Shown here: in pieces, positions 35,424 to 46,557 of the stretch
Layout of the letters: every line of letters starts with the position of its first letter
Position numbering within the stretch: the first letter of the stretch is position 1
Assembly (NCBI GenBank): GCA_034766995.1
Contig: CM068315.1
Coordinates: 43,033,818 to 43,097,817, forward strand
Reading direction: 5' to 3'
Source: Acanthacorydalis orientalis
Taxonomy: Eukaryota > Arthropoda > Insecta > Megaloptera > Corydalidae
Length of the DNA: 64,000 nt
The notes under the pieces: model-generated
The model's database searches: none
What the model saw: the letters and a program-made list of their open reading frames with translations, nothing else
Told to the model about the DNA's origin: nothing
Translations under genes and position numbers: made by a program

Positions 35424-35819
35424 TTATCATGATTGTATTAAATTTCTCATTAGAAATTCAGAAATACCATTCATTTAAAATAAATTTAAAATTAAAGTAA
35501 AAATTATATTAGTTGTACAATTTATAATATCAATTCCAAATTATCTAATATTCTCTTCAAATATTAACTGCTTGATTACTCGATTTGTATTTCCTTCCGA
35601 TCGATTAGGGTACTTGTTGAAAAAACTGTAAAAAATATGTAAGAGTAAGAGCTTTTTCCATCTTGTAATTTAATACTGATTTTTATTATGTGATTGTTGT
35701 AAAATTTATTGCATTAAAACAGCGAAAAAATGTAAGAATAACAGGTTTGTGTTAACGTGAAAGATTGGCTAGAAAAACAAAAATCGAATTTCTACACAAA
35801 GAAATGAAGAAATTTATTG
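35424..35819. other. AT-rich non-coding sequence
   Basis: Nothing recognised. Confidence 0.5.
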
Positions 35820-35821
35820 TA

Positions 35822-35901
35822 TTAGGTCGGTAAAAAAATAATTGCGGTTTTTTATATGATTTTGAATGTCATAAAGAGCAATTATTTTTCTACCGACCTA
35901 A
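35822..35901 (+). mobile_element. 80-bp minimal mariner: two terminal repeats joined
   Basis: Flanked by TA (35820-35821 and 35902-35903). Left end TTAGGTCGGTAAAAAAATAA, right end reverse-complemented TTAGGTCGGTAGAAAAATAA; the outer 24 bases differ at one position. The middle (TATATGATTTTGAATGTCAT) corresponds to the 3' spacer of the mini-mariners. No coding part remains. Both ends carry C where all other copies have T or C/T at position 7 (GGTCGG instead of GGTTGG), so the two ends changed together. Confidence 0.9.
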
Positions 35902-35903
35902 TA

Positions 35904-36479
35904 CGTTGGCAGAATTGTATTGATAATGGTTTATAAAAGTGAAGTGGATCATCAAATTAAAACTATTATCCTGTGTATTAAGCGTGGAATATAAACAAAC
36001 TCGAAATACAAAAATAATGTGACATTTGGGCTTATCTTTAAATTATCCAAAATAAATTATCTATGGATAGTGAACAAACATTTATATTTATCTCATTTTA
36101 TTTTCTCTGATATTTTATGAATTCAATATTCAAAGGGTTTTCTTGATGAAATAATTAATGTTAAAATTATTTTAGAGTTCACAAATCTTGAGGGTTTCAA
36201 GTGAAAGTGAGAGTTTATACGATAGTACCACATTAAATTGAAGTTTTTATACCTTTTTCTAACTCAAGATAAAACGATATCTCCTCAGTTTCCTTTCTCA
36301 TTTATATACTGTTTAAATACTGAATAACTCAAACATGGAGTACCAATTCGCCTTAAAACTACTTCCTTTTGAAATATACCAAATATTAATGATTGTATTG
36401 AAAAGTAAACATCGTGTGGACTAAATTCTAACCTTTGTCTTTTTTTCATTTTAATATTTTAGCCCTTTGAAGCCAGGTT
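35904..36479. other. AT-rich non-coding sequence
   Basis: Nothing recognised. Confidence 0.5.
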
Positions 36480-36640
36480 AAATTAACTTTTAATTCTTAG
36501 TATTTACATTTCGATGATGATGCCATATTCTTTATAGTGCTAAGGTACAAAAAACTTTTTTAACGTTCATGAAGTAGTGAATGATTCATTTGTGAAAGTG
36601 AACTTAGCCACACTACTATTTATTTCAACTATATTTTAAA
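36480..36640. repeat. DR1 dispersed repeat copy
   Basis: TTTCGATGATGATGCCAT, TAGTGCTAAGGTAC, then GTGAATGATTCATTTGTGAAAG with TGAACTTAGCC: the DR1 order, diverged. Confidence 0.55.
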
Positions 36641-37789
36641 TATAATGTTTTATAATTCATTACTAACAATAATATAAATAAATTAAAATAAGTATAGAAA
36701 AGTTTAACAAACAGCCTAAGTATTATTTTTAATTAACTATGTGGTTCAGACATTTAGTAACACTTTGCTTGTAGTGTTATCCATAAATGAATTACAATGT
36801 TTATGAAAAGTTACATTATTTATGTGATGTATTTCTGTTAAACAACAAGTCGCATACATTCATTTGATAGAAAACCGCGATGAGTACATAAAATAAAGAA
36901 TATTGCATAGATTTCAGACACGTGATTTCAGTGTGAAAATTCTATAAGAAGAAATCTATACAGGGCCGTCTTATTTATATTTGTGTTTTATTAAAAAAGT
37001 AATAATAAATGAAGTTCATATTTTGACAATGGACAATTAAATCTATAAAAGATTTTTTTAGATTTTTATATTTATGATTTTTGGATAAGTTTCAATAACA
37101 TAATACATTTTTAAGTTCGTATAAAAAATTTCCAGTGTGTTTAAAAATTATCAATAGAAAAATACATTAGAAAATACTCAAGGGAAGTAATATTCATGGA
37201 AATGAAGACGGATCGAAGTGTAAATGTAGGTTCTTATATTAATGCTGTATGATTTAATTTGTCGTCATTTTTTCGTTCCACTTAAAATAAAATAGACCTT
37301 AAAGCTATTTATTAAGAAAGCTATTATAAAGTTATTTTTTAAGTTATTTATAAAGTAATTTTTCTTCTCATGAAATTCAAAAATAAATAATAATATTTAT
37401 TTAAATTCAACTCCCTATTATAAATAATATTTTTAGTAAGATTTTTAAAATTGCCTTTTTGTGATTTGTTCAGTAATTAATTTCGATTTATATCATTTCA
37501 GTACTTTTTTTGTAGTTCTGAATAAATATAAGAGTTAGTTTCAATAATTGATTATACAATAAGAAAGTATTTGAAAGCAAATATTTTTTTAAATAATTTA
37601 TCATATGAAAATCTAAAGCAATTGTATTATTTTGATTGTTTTTTTTGAAGGGATAAAAAATTTAATTAAATTTAGTAAAAGATTAGTTTTTAGATCTATA
37701 CTAATTAAGACTGATTATAATTCAGAATCTAATGCATTAGAAAAGTATATTTTTAGTTTTCGTAGTAAGAAATATTTGTAGATTTTCTC
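36641..37789. other. AT-rich non-coding sequence
   Basis: Over 1.1 kb of unique AT-rich sequence. No gene or repeat recognised. Confidence 0.5.
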
Positions 37790-37950
37790 AATGAAGTCTT
37801 TTCTCATCCCACAAATCACTGAGGTTTTATTGATAAAAAATATTGTATAACCGATTATTGATCATTATTTATTATCACATATACATACTTCGATAAGGAT
37901 GCCATTATGTACAAAGCGCTAGAGTATAGAAAAATCTGTGTCTGTTTTAT
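37790..37950. repeat. DR1 dispersed repeat copy
   Basis: TTTCTCATCCCACAAATCAC, TTGATAAAAAATATTG, CGATTATTGATCATTATT, then TTCGATAAGGATGCCAT and GCGCTAGAGTATAGAAAAATC follow the DR1 order seen at 43670-43850. Confidence 0.6.
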
Positions 37951-37995
37951 GTATTTTTCTGGAATGTGTTCAAGTAAATTATATTTTTTAATTAT

Positions 37996-39253
37996 ATTTT
38001 GGTGGTAGAAAAATAAATGCGCGTTATGACTTTCAAATCCATAAACATGTTTTTCTTATTTGAGTTTCCTAGCTGTTTCAACTATTCCAGAACTGTTGAA
38101 CGATTAACACCTAACTTTTGTGCAATATCTCGAATTGTTGTGGGTGGTTCTGATTCAACTAACGTCTTCATTTGCTCGTTACGAACTAAAGACAAACGCC
38201 CGCGACTTTCTTCATCTTAAAGGATTTTGTCCCCACTACGAAATTTTCGGAACCACTATTGCTCCGTACGTTCCTTAACAGTACCAACACTAAAAGCATA
38301 GGTTTAGTTTACGAACAGATTGTGTTGTTTTATCACCCGTTTTGAACTTGTACACAATATTGGAACATTTTCGATCACAAAAGCGTTTGTGATTTGTGAA
38401 ACGAATGAAAAACTAATTTCTAAAAGCTTATATCAGAAATAAATTTTCGAAATTTAAGTGATATTATTCAATATAAATTTCTATAAATCAATTAATACCT
38501 TAAGAGTATAATAGAAAAAAATTTGGAACAATTTATAGAACTTTACATAATTTTATTACTAATTTTTTAAATCCTTAAAAATTATATTTGAACATGGATG
38601 AATATTTAATACTCCAAAAATTATTAAAAATATATAAAAATAATTTATAACAGTACGTGATAAATACAAGTGTATATTATTCAAAAATGTATAAGATTGA
38701 GTTGGTGCAGCAAACATATGCAGACCTTCTGTAATGTCAAACTGCACGCACTCATTAATTTAATAATAAGTGTATTTTATTTTAAGTAATGAATCAATGC
38801 AGATCCGATTCTGAATTGTGCTGTGTTCTATTGTGGACTGACTCACATTTCTAACTCAACTGCTCTGGGTGACAGCATGAAAAAGAAAAGAAAACCCGTA
38901 TCTATCAACAGTAGCCTGCTCTAACAATGCAATATGCCTTCGTAGGCACCGGCCAGACTGTCTACTGTTTTAATTGTTGAATACAAACTTCTGACGCCGA
39001 TTACACACACGCGGGTCACAACAAACTCATGCAAAAAGATTATCTTATTTGCTTCTTTTCCATCTTTAATTAAATAACCCAATTTGAAGTAAAATTAATA
39101 ATAAAACAAAAGTCGATTTTACCAAAATACGGACAGAAAAATACGGTTTAAAATGATATTAACAAGAACACGATAAAATTACACGTTTGCTGAAAAAAAA
39201 TTAAGGCTAGAATTCATAAAACATAAACCGCAATTGTTTTCTCACTAACCTAA
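37996..39253 (-). mobile_element. Mini-mariner split by an insertion of about 670 bp
   Basis: The 3' part (37996-38355) holds the 3' terminus (GGTGGTAGAAAAATAAATGC), the junction, the second helix-turn-helix, the linker and the start of the first helix-turn-helix, ending at the TTTTGAACTTGTACA codons. The 5' part (about 39024-39253) resumes at ACTCATGCAAAAAG and continues to the 5' terminus (CTCACTAACCTAA, TA). Together they give the normal 550-600 bp family structure. The gap corresponds to the same codons on both sides. The 67-codon plus frame at 38017-38220 is antisense shadow. Confidence 0.85.
38356..39023. other. Insertion inside the mini-mariner
   Basis: About 668 bp of unrelated sequence. 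The first part (about 38362-38400, TTCGATCACAAAAGCG, TTGTGATTTGTGAAACGAATGAAAAA) is DR1-like, suggesting DR1-derived sequence is part of the insert. The right part (38790-39020) is GC-richer and unrecognised. No clear terminal repeats or transposase were seen. Confidence 0.5.
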
Positions 39254-39302
39254 TAGAATTGTTAGTATTTGTTTTGTAATATTTCTTATGTAATTCAGAA
39301 GA

Positions 39303-39387
39303 ATATATATATATATATGTGTGTGTGTATATATATATATATATGTGTGTGTATATATATGTGTGTGTATATATATGTGTGTGTATA

Positions 39388-39454
<67 letters not shown>

Positions 39455-39470
39455 ATATATAATATAATGT
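39303..39470. repeat. Higher-order (TA)n/(TG)n array
   Basis: TA runs alternate with TGTGTGTG, giving about four near-identical 16-bp units GTGTGTGTATATATAT near 39330-39400, then about 24 TA units. Open on both strands as IYIYIY and CVYICV, not genes. Confidence 0.95.
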
Positions 39471-39539
39471 AATATATGTACCATATTATTAAATTCTGAA
39501 AACGGGCCTGAGATGATCATCTATAGAAGAGATAAATCT

Positions 39540-39772
39540 ATCGACTGAGAAAAAGAACCTCCTAAAAACAAATCACATCTAAAATAGACCGCACAAAAAC
39601 CGAAGGAAATGGAACAATATATACAATGCAATAGAAAATGGAGAAAAAATCACGATTGTCAGTACACATCACATAGTGATGTATCGCTCTCAGGAGATAT
39701 GTCACAATCAGCTTACGATCCGTCGACAGAGTACAGCCGCCACACTCTGCTACTACTCACACACATACACAC

Positions 39773-39809
<37 letters not shown>

Positions 39810-40080
39810 CATATCCATCCACATATTCATCCACATTCGGTTATATAGCATCAGCGTCGTTGTCGTACTCTACGCCACAACGTGACAACGCCATTTGTGA
39901 CGATATTCTTTCATCCATCCATCTCCCGATATCGATCTTGTCTTTGACGTGAACACCGAAACAGTTATATAATAGACTTTTAAGACACGTGCGTCGTAAC
40001 AAACCGGATATGCGAATGTACCTATCACGCTGATTTTATTATCGGCGGAGGATGAGTTAAACGACACGTTTAACGTATGA
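39540..40080. other. GC-richer non-coding island with (TA)n
   Basis: Balanced composition at 39540-39770 and 39830-40080, split by (TA)n at 39777-39804. Short frames on both strands lack recognised motifs. Possibly regulatory or untranslated; undetermined. Confidence 0.35.
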
Positions 40081-40215
40081 ACGTTACTTTGAAGATTCTT
40101 CTTTTATTCGTTTTCTATTATAACTTTTTACCGTTATATCGTTTTTGCCGTTCAAATATTTCTTAAAAATATTCTGTTTTAATTCAATTCCGTTACGAAA
40201 TATTAAATTTACAAT

Positions 40216-40218
<3 letters not shown>

Positions 40219-40272
<54 letters not shown>
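40219..40272. repeat. (AT)n microsatellite
   Basis: About 27 uninterrupted AT units. Confidence 0.95.
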
Positions 40273-40275
<3 letters not shown>

Positions 40276-40409
40276 GATTTTATTAAATGTCTCTTTTATT
40301 AATTCTAAGAATCAATTATAAAGAAAATACAGTTCTATAATTGTGGCTAAAATTCACTTTTTACAAATAATTTTTTTTCTACTCCCTGAAGTAAAAAACT
40401 TTTTAACTT

Positions 40410-40620
40410 AAAAATGTTTAATAAACTATTACTGATTAGTACATATTTGTATCTCAATGGTAATGTCATCATCTTCAGAACACCAAAACACAAACCAACC
40501 ATGCATAAATAATGAACAACAATGATGAAATTAAAATTTATGGAACATTTTTGTGGTTTGTGAATTGAAAAATAATTGATTTATGAAAGTCGATACTGAG
40601 AAAATCCGTACCATAACTGC
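40410..40620. repeat. DR1 dispersed repeat copy
   Basis: TTTAATAAACTATTACTGAT, ATCTCAATGGTAATGTCATC, ATCTTCAGAACACC, then TTTTTGTGGTTTGTGAATTGAAAAATAATT and TATGAAAGTCG. Both DR1 halves are present, about 70 bp apart. Confidence 0.6.
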
Positions 40621-40830
40621 AAAAGATGAGTGCGAGTGATAAATAGAGATGTAAAAAAATAATAATTAACATCTTTTATTTGATACGACCATTAAAAATA
40701 AATTAATGAAAATAATTTATCTTGATATACGATCACTGATTCACAATTATTTATAATTTAAGTTCAATATTATTTTAAAGTTTAATGTTTAATTCAAATA
40801 CATTTTAAATTTTTCCAGCCATTTATACTT

Positions 40831-41047
40831 ATATATATATATATATATATATGTAGAGAGAGAGAGAGAAAGATATATTAGAAAATTACTGATAATTATT
40901 TGTTTCATATTTGCTGCTTAAAAAAGTATAAATATAATTTATGATAAACTTGATTGAATATATTAGATCATGTTTGAAAGCATTCCAGTACACAATATTA
41001 AATCCAGTAAATATTAAATAACAGAGTTGGTTATAAAATATATAGTG

Positions 41048-41085
<38 letters not shown>
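40831..41085. repeat. (TA)n microsatellites with (GA)n
   Basis: (AT)n then (GA)n at 40831-40869 and (TA)n at 41050-41085, separated by unique AT-rich sequence. Confidence 0.9.
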
Positions 41086-41086
<1 letters not shown>

Positions 41087-41781
41087 GTACTGGGATAAAC
41101 AATAAAAACAGCGAAACTGTAATATATGCTAATATAAACACACCGTTCTCCAATAACAGTATATCCAAACAATAATGTTATGCAAATTAGAAAAGAATAT
41201 ATACCAAAAGATAATAATAATAATAAAATGACTACACGGAGCGACTGTGCCTTTTTTTAATCGAATTAAACGTTTTCATTAAACGTGCATTTAACTGCCA
41301 AACCTCTAACAAACTTTAACGTTTTATTGAAAACCCTGTCTACTAGTTCCCGGACAGGCGTAGGGAAGATCTTAAGGTCTACTAATAGTCTGACTGTGAC
41401 CTGGATTATCATTATGTCGAACTTGTATATAAAGTACAATTTCGAAGACATCTATTATAAGGGGATATTAAAGCCGATGTATAACATGATTTGTCCAATT
41501 AGATGATGACATTGAGCACACCGATCCATTCAAATCGGGTTCATTGTATAAGAGCCGGTGTATGTGTTTCTGTTTCTATCAAATTGTAATTGTTTAGACT
41601 GTTCGTTCGGTCTGGAATTATTTGCTTGCGGTGAATATTCAATGGGGTTTCAATGAAGGACGTTCTGTAATCAAACGATGCCAATTTATAAGGAGATTTA
41701 TTCTTTCTTATAATAAACTACAGAGTGGTACATAAGTTTTTGATGTCCTTTTCTTATAACTTGACATAAATACAAACATAC

Positions 41782-41816
<35 letters not shown>

Positions 41817-43458
41817 ACGAGAAAAGTAAAAAATGATAGAGTATTCGTATATTTAACATTTAATGTTACATGAATAAATAAAAAGATAAACTTGTACATA
41901 AATTTTAAAGAAATTCATTGCGTTTATGAGAAAATTATATTGTAAACAATATGCCAGTATTGACTTAAAAATATCTTTTTTACTTTGTAACTCTGAAGAT
42001 GATTGAATTATTATTACCTGTTGAAAGTTTGATTTTAGCTCTGAAGTTGTACTACATCGATTATAAACTGAATTTCTTTAAATGATGCAAGTATCAAGAA
42101 TTTAGTATTCGTGGATGTACTTTTTCTTCTCTATAATTTCATAATTTGATTTGTTCTGTTTATTAAAAGCTAAAAATTGTCTCTTTTAAATTCGTTATTA
42201 AAAATTTCTGGTTATTATTACTTTTTTATTTTCTCTCTTTGTTTTTATTTGTGTTAAGTATTAATGAAAAAACATGAATGAAATATTATCGTTGTTAATT
42301 ATATAATTTACACTACTAGCAGATATTTCATCTAACAAGGAAAATACTTAGTGAGATTGCAAGTTTCAGAATTTTGTTCATTTGTTGGATATATGTATTA
42401 CAAAAATGTGTTTAGGATTAGTAACAAAGTACATTCACATGAAATAAATTCATTTCTTATAAACTGTTATGAAAGTTTAGTTCCTTTGTGATAAACGAAC
42501 AAAATATTTGATAAAGAACCTATACAAGTATCCTCACCAAGACAGTGTATTTTTTTCATTGAAATGAAACATAATCTTGCTGTTCTTAATCAATTGAAAA
42601 TATAAAGAAAAAATAAAAGAACAATTGCAAGAAATTCTTTTTATGACATAACATCAGAATGGTGGATATTTCTTTTAAGAACAATAGTTGATAGTATTTG
42701 TTCGAAAAGGAATAAAGGGTTTAAATTATTTCTTTAACAGTTTTGTTAGTTATCGAACAGAAAGGTTATATATTGATTATATTGTTATCATTATAAAATT
42801 GTTTCAATATCAATTCCAAAAAATTGTATAGAATAATAACTAAAAAGTGAAATCTGTGTTAATAATGAATTAAATGACTAAAATTGTTCAACAATAATGA
42901 AATATTGATTAAAATTCAATCATAATAACTCAAAAATAAAATTTTTTCAATACTTTAAAATTTTAAAAAATTTGAGAGTATACTTATAAAAAATATTATT
43001 ATATACATTATATATATATATATATATATGTTCTAATTATAGAATATACATATTTTAATCTATGAAAACTAGAATTTAAATTAATGATTATTAAACGTAC
43101 ACTACTTGTTCGTTTGTCGATATATTTCAATTATAAACTATTTGGTAAAACTGTTTTATATACACATCCCTATAAATATTTATCATATGAATAATATTTG
43201 TAATTAACTACTGAGATGGCGTCAGCAATTTATCGTATATAGAGTAAATAATTTTCGTAATTAATTCTTCTGATATTAATTTATATTTTGTTCATAACGG
43301 ACGACTTGTAATTATTTAATTATTTATTGATTTTGAGATTTAAATAATGAACATAGTAAGAGAAAAATGTAATATTAGTATGTGTAATTATAGAGATTAA
43401 AATATATTCTGCCACAGAATATTATTTAAAAATATATATACATATTTACATACACACA

Positions 43459-43461
<3 letters not shown>
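41086..43461. other. AT-rich non-coding sequence
   Basis: About 2.4 kb. A mildly GC-richer part at 41220-41700 holds overlapping opposite-strand frames of 61 and 73 codons without recognised similarity. (TA)n tracts at 41785-41812 and 43011-43029. No gene supported. Confidence 0.4.
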
Positions 43462-43511
<50 letters not shown>

Positions 43512-43512
43512 A
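43462..43512. repeat. (TA)n microsatellite with TATG tail
   Basis: About 19 TA units followed by three TATG units. Confidence 0.9.
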
Positions 43513-43669
43513 GCGTGATGAGAATAAGACACAGTTCATATTTCAATCGAGATGGAATGATTGGACTTATGCACGTTAATCTACTATATTCATCAGTAAA
43601 ATTTCTTAAGCATAGATTGAAGAGCGTAATCATTAAAAAAATAGTAATAATTCAGTTTTGAATTTCTAG

Positions 43670-43850
43670 CTTAAATCATTTTCGTAAATGAATTATTTTC
43701 TCCTTTAGAAACCACAAAAAAGTTGTGATCAAAAATGTTCAATAAATAATTATTGACTATTTTTGATTGTTCCTTATGCGCATTTCGATGGCGATATCGT
43801 CACCTTCAGAGCATTAAGCACTACGCCCGTTTTACACAATGCGACTATCT
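43670..43850. repeat. DR1 dispersed repeat, well-kept copy
   Basis: Order: AAATCATTTTCGTAAATGAA, TTCTCCTTTAGAAACCACAA, TTGTGATCAAAAATGTTCAA, TAAATAATTATTGACT, GCGCATTTCGATGGCGATAT and CTTCAGAGCATTAAGCAC. I used it as the reference for the family. Confidence 0.65.
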
Positions 43851-44200
43851 TGATATCCACTAAGACATTATTTGATCTATAGCAGGGTGGTCAGCTGTTT
43901 GACGCTAAGCCCGGTTGTTTATTAGCTAGCCAGTTACTTGCCAGATTTCGATAATGTCTGGACAAAGAGATGTTGTGATTCGTAAAGTAATACAATCGTG
44001 TTCCTTAATACTGTGTGAAGAGTAAATGAAAATTCTTCAAGATAAACTAAAAAGAAAAACAGGAAGGGTTTGGATTAGAAATTTGTTGCGCCAGAGGTCT
44101 TAAGAGACATCATGTAAAATTATAAAAGAACTGTACGATCAGAATTCATTAACCACTATGCTTAAAAACACAATAAAATAGTAATTTAACCGCATGATCA
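43851..44200. other. Non-coding sequence
   Basis: Mixed composition; no gene or repeat recognised. Confidence 0.45.
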
Positions 44201-44204
44201 TTAA

Positions 44205-44445
44205 TTCTCCCGTTACTATGCAGTAAACTCAGTTGACAGTGTTTTTATTTGCAAATATCTGTCATGATATTTTTAATTATATTTATTTATTTTCTTATAA
44301 TACACATATTATATTGACACTAATAGCTAGTGTAAGGATTGAGCTTGTTGTTCAACTAATTAAAAGTCATTTTATTCTTTCATAAATAGTAATTTGTATG
44401 AAAAATATTAGCGGTAAACTGAGTTTATTGCATCTGGACGGAGAG
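44205..44445. mobile_element. TTAA-flanked MITE (piggyBac-like), short copy
   Basis: TTAA at 44201-44204 and 44446-44449. Ends: left TTCTCCCGTTACTATGCAGT, right (reverse complement) CTCTCCGTCCAGATGCAATA, both followed by AAACTCAGTT. The 241-bp body shares TGTTTTTATTTGCAAATATC, ATATTTTTAATTATATTT and GTTCAACTAATTAAAA with 62943-63392 but lacks about 210 bp of it. No coding sequence. Confidence 0.75.
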
Positions 44446-44499
44446 TTAAAAACTGGGTTGGAAGCGTTAAGACGCAGTAGATCAACAAAACAAGTTTAG

Positions 44500-45170
44500 C
44501 TGTTTATTGTTTAGCAAATTATTGAGCTCTGAGTGTAACCCTTTTAGGACAGCGGGTCTAGCCGTCAGTAGGCTCCCGATGAATGGGTCGTCGTGCCATT
44601 AGTGCATATTCTACGTGTAAAAAGTGTCTCGTATTTTCGGAGCTCTACCATGCTCGTGTACTAAGTATTCATGATAAAAAGGGTCTATGACATGCTTAAA
44701 ATGAGATAATGTGTTTAGTGCGTGCCACTCGAGTGGCCCGGCGCTAGTGATGAGTTCATTAATGCCGGATATTGTTAGCGTTAACCACTGTGCATCATTT
44801 TGTGGATGTCGGTTATAACCAGCGCTAACCACTGTGAATCATTTTGTGAATACCGAATATAGCCGATGGTAGACGTGAAAGGGTAAAACGATACGAGCTA
44901 CTGACCTATCCGTATGGTAGGGAGGGAGAGTGGTCAGTGAAACAGGAATATTTGAAGTAGCTCGCTTTACAATTACTGTCCAACTCACACGGACAGTAAT
45001 TCGGCCGATCTGTTTATACGATATCACTAGCTGGCATACAGTAACTGACCTTATCAACTCGCATTCCAACTTGCATCGTGCAAGCAGGGCCTTTGTGGTC
45101 TGATGACTATAGTAACGCAGCAATGAAGATAGTAATACTATCAAAGTAGATGTAAGAAATATCAAAAAAG
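44500..45170. other. GC-richer island with a 44-bp direct repeat
   Basis: AGCGTTAACCACTGTGCATC (44777) and AGCGCTAACCACTGTGAATC (44821) begin two adjacent units of 44 bp that also share ATTTTGTG and a TATA(A/G)CC end. The surrounding sequence has many CpG steps. A 108-codon and a 73-codon minus frame cover the area but have no recognised motif, and one of them consists partly of the repeat. Undetermined function. Confidence 0.5.
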
Positions 45171-45399
45171 AAACAAACTTTTTTATATGTGTGAGACAAA
45201 TAAATAAATCATTCTTGAAAGAAAAATAGTATTTTTTCTTTTTGTAATTATTAATATTGCATTTGATGTTTTAAGCAGCTTATTTATTATTATTAAAATT
45301 TAATTTATTTAATAATAATTGAGATTTTATTGCTATATTTGAACATTTTTCTAACACTGAACTTAGTATTACATTATCAAAAATTACAAATTTTCAGAA

Positions 45400-45845
45400 A
45401 TATTGTGGTTTTTGTGAATGAGAAGGCACTTTCAGATCTGTCTCTAACTAAAAAAATGATCCCGTCGCTTTGCGTGCGTCTTATTCGTTCCCTGATTGGT
45501 AGATATTGGTCATGTGGTCTCTGTTATGATTGATTGATATGAGTCACATGATCAGTGTTATGTTTAGTAACTCATAACGTACAATATAAAACTGGTAATA
45601 AATTTATTGAGTAAAAAATTGTTACACATTTTAACATTCTATTTTGTTACGTTGGTTTTTATAAACTCTTTCAATAAAAAAATTACGATTTACATTCTAC
45701 ACGGATTGTTTGTGTCTATAGTTTGTTAATTTCTGTTATTTGTTAGGAGCGAGCGAGCGTTAGAGAGCGGGAAGCAAAGCCTCCACAGAGGTTGGCGAGC
45801 ACAGCGAATAGAGGGCGAAGTCTCCTAGTATCCTAATGAGAATGA
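45400..45845 (+). repeat. Promoter-like dispersed repeat, copy 2
   Basis: Order of blocks: GTGCGTCTTATTCGTTCC (45475), ATTGGTAGATATTGGTCATG (two inverted CCAAT motifs), TGATTGATATGAGTCACATG (E-box-like), TATAAAACTG (45585-45594), AAAAAATTGTTACAC (about 45615), TTATAAACTCTTTCAATAAA, TTAATTTCTGTTATTTGTTA (45727-45746), then a GC-rich tail with GAGCGAGCGAGCG (near 45750). It matches 10545-10990 (minus) over the whole order and 59000-59178 over the first half. It resembles an LTR or dispersed promoter; no start or coding region follows. Confidence 0.65.
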
Positions 45846-45879
45846 AAAAAAAATGTACGATTGCATTCACAAATTAAAT

Positions 45880-46110
45880 TTTTACTCCACACGCCATAAA
45901 AATTTAATAAATAATTTTTTATGAGTTTTCTATACTTTAGCACTTTGAGAATGACGCGATCGCCATCGAAATCTCCATAAACAATTATCAATTTATTGAA
46001 CTTTTATTATGATTGGTGGAGTGAAAAATAATTATGAAAGTGAATTTAGTCAGTGTCAGAACTGCATTATTTATAATGACTTGTTCAATGTTTATAAGAT
46101 TTATGAATAA
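45880..46110 (-). repeat. DR1 dispersed repeat copy (reverse)
   Basis: TTTAGCACTTTGAGAATGAC, GCGATCGCCATCGAAATCTC, AAACAATTATCAATTTATTG, then GGTGGAGTGAAAAATAATTA and TGAAAGTGAATTTAGTCAGT. This is the reverse complement of 43670-43850, extended by the second DR1 half. It lies about 35 bp beyond the promoter-like repeat. Confidence 0.65.
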
Positions 46111-46122
46111 AAAGTAGTGTCT

Positions 46123-46124
<2 letters not shown>

Positions 46125-46162
<38 letters not shown>

Positions 46163-46525
46163 CTGGTAAGAAAAAACTATAAACAATCGTATTTTCTCAA
46201 CAAAGTGTTAAAAAAAAGAATTTGGAATTGTACACTGTTTACACACATTTTCTGTTTCAGTGTTACAAAATCTGTTAGATATAATTCCATCCTTGAAAGT
46301 GTTTGGCACGTACGGAATTACGTTTAAACTATTATACTCCTACGTGAACTTTTGTTATTGTCGTGTTTTGTTCTATTAACAACAAGAAGTAAAGATGTAA
46401 ATGGAGACTAAGAATGTCTTAAATGCGTACCGCAAAATAGTTTGTTTCTTTGAATTAGTCCCAAAAAATAATTCTAATTCTAGTATAAATTTTCATTGCC
46501 ATATTACAGTTTGAAACAATTTTCA

Positions 46526-46556
<31 letters not shown>

Positions 46557-46557
46557 C
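46125..46557. repeat. (TA)n microsatellites
   Basis: Tracts at 46125-46160 and 46526-46557, with unique sequence between them. Confidence 0.9.

Noticed and set aside
39303..39470. CRISPR-like array from the regular 16-bp units
   Set aside because: The units are contiguous simple sequence without unique spacers, and the window is clearly eukaryotic.
39245..39520. Open frames made of IYIYIY or YIYIHT runs, here and at many other (TA)n tracts
   Set aside because: They are translations of alternating TA, TG and CA repeats, open on both strands, and have no start or splice support.
41990..42015. Another DR1 copy (CTCTGAAGATGATTGAATT)
   Set aside because: The match is too short and AT-rich to separate from chance.
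44839..45165. 108-codon minus frame in the GC-richer island
   Set aside because: No recognised motif, and the neighbouring minus frame runs over the 44-bp tandem repeat; balanced composition lowers stop frequency by itself.
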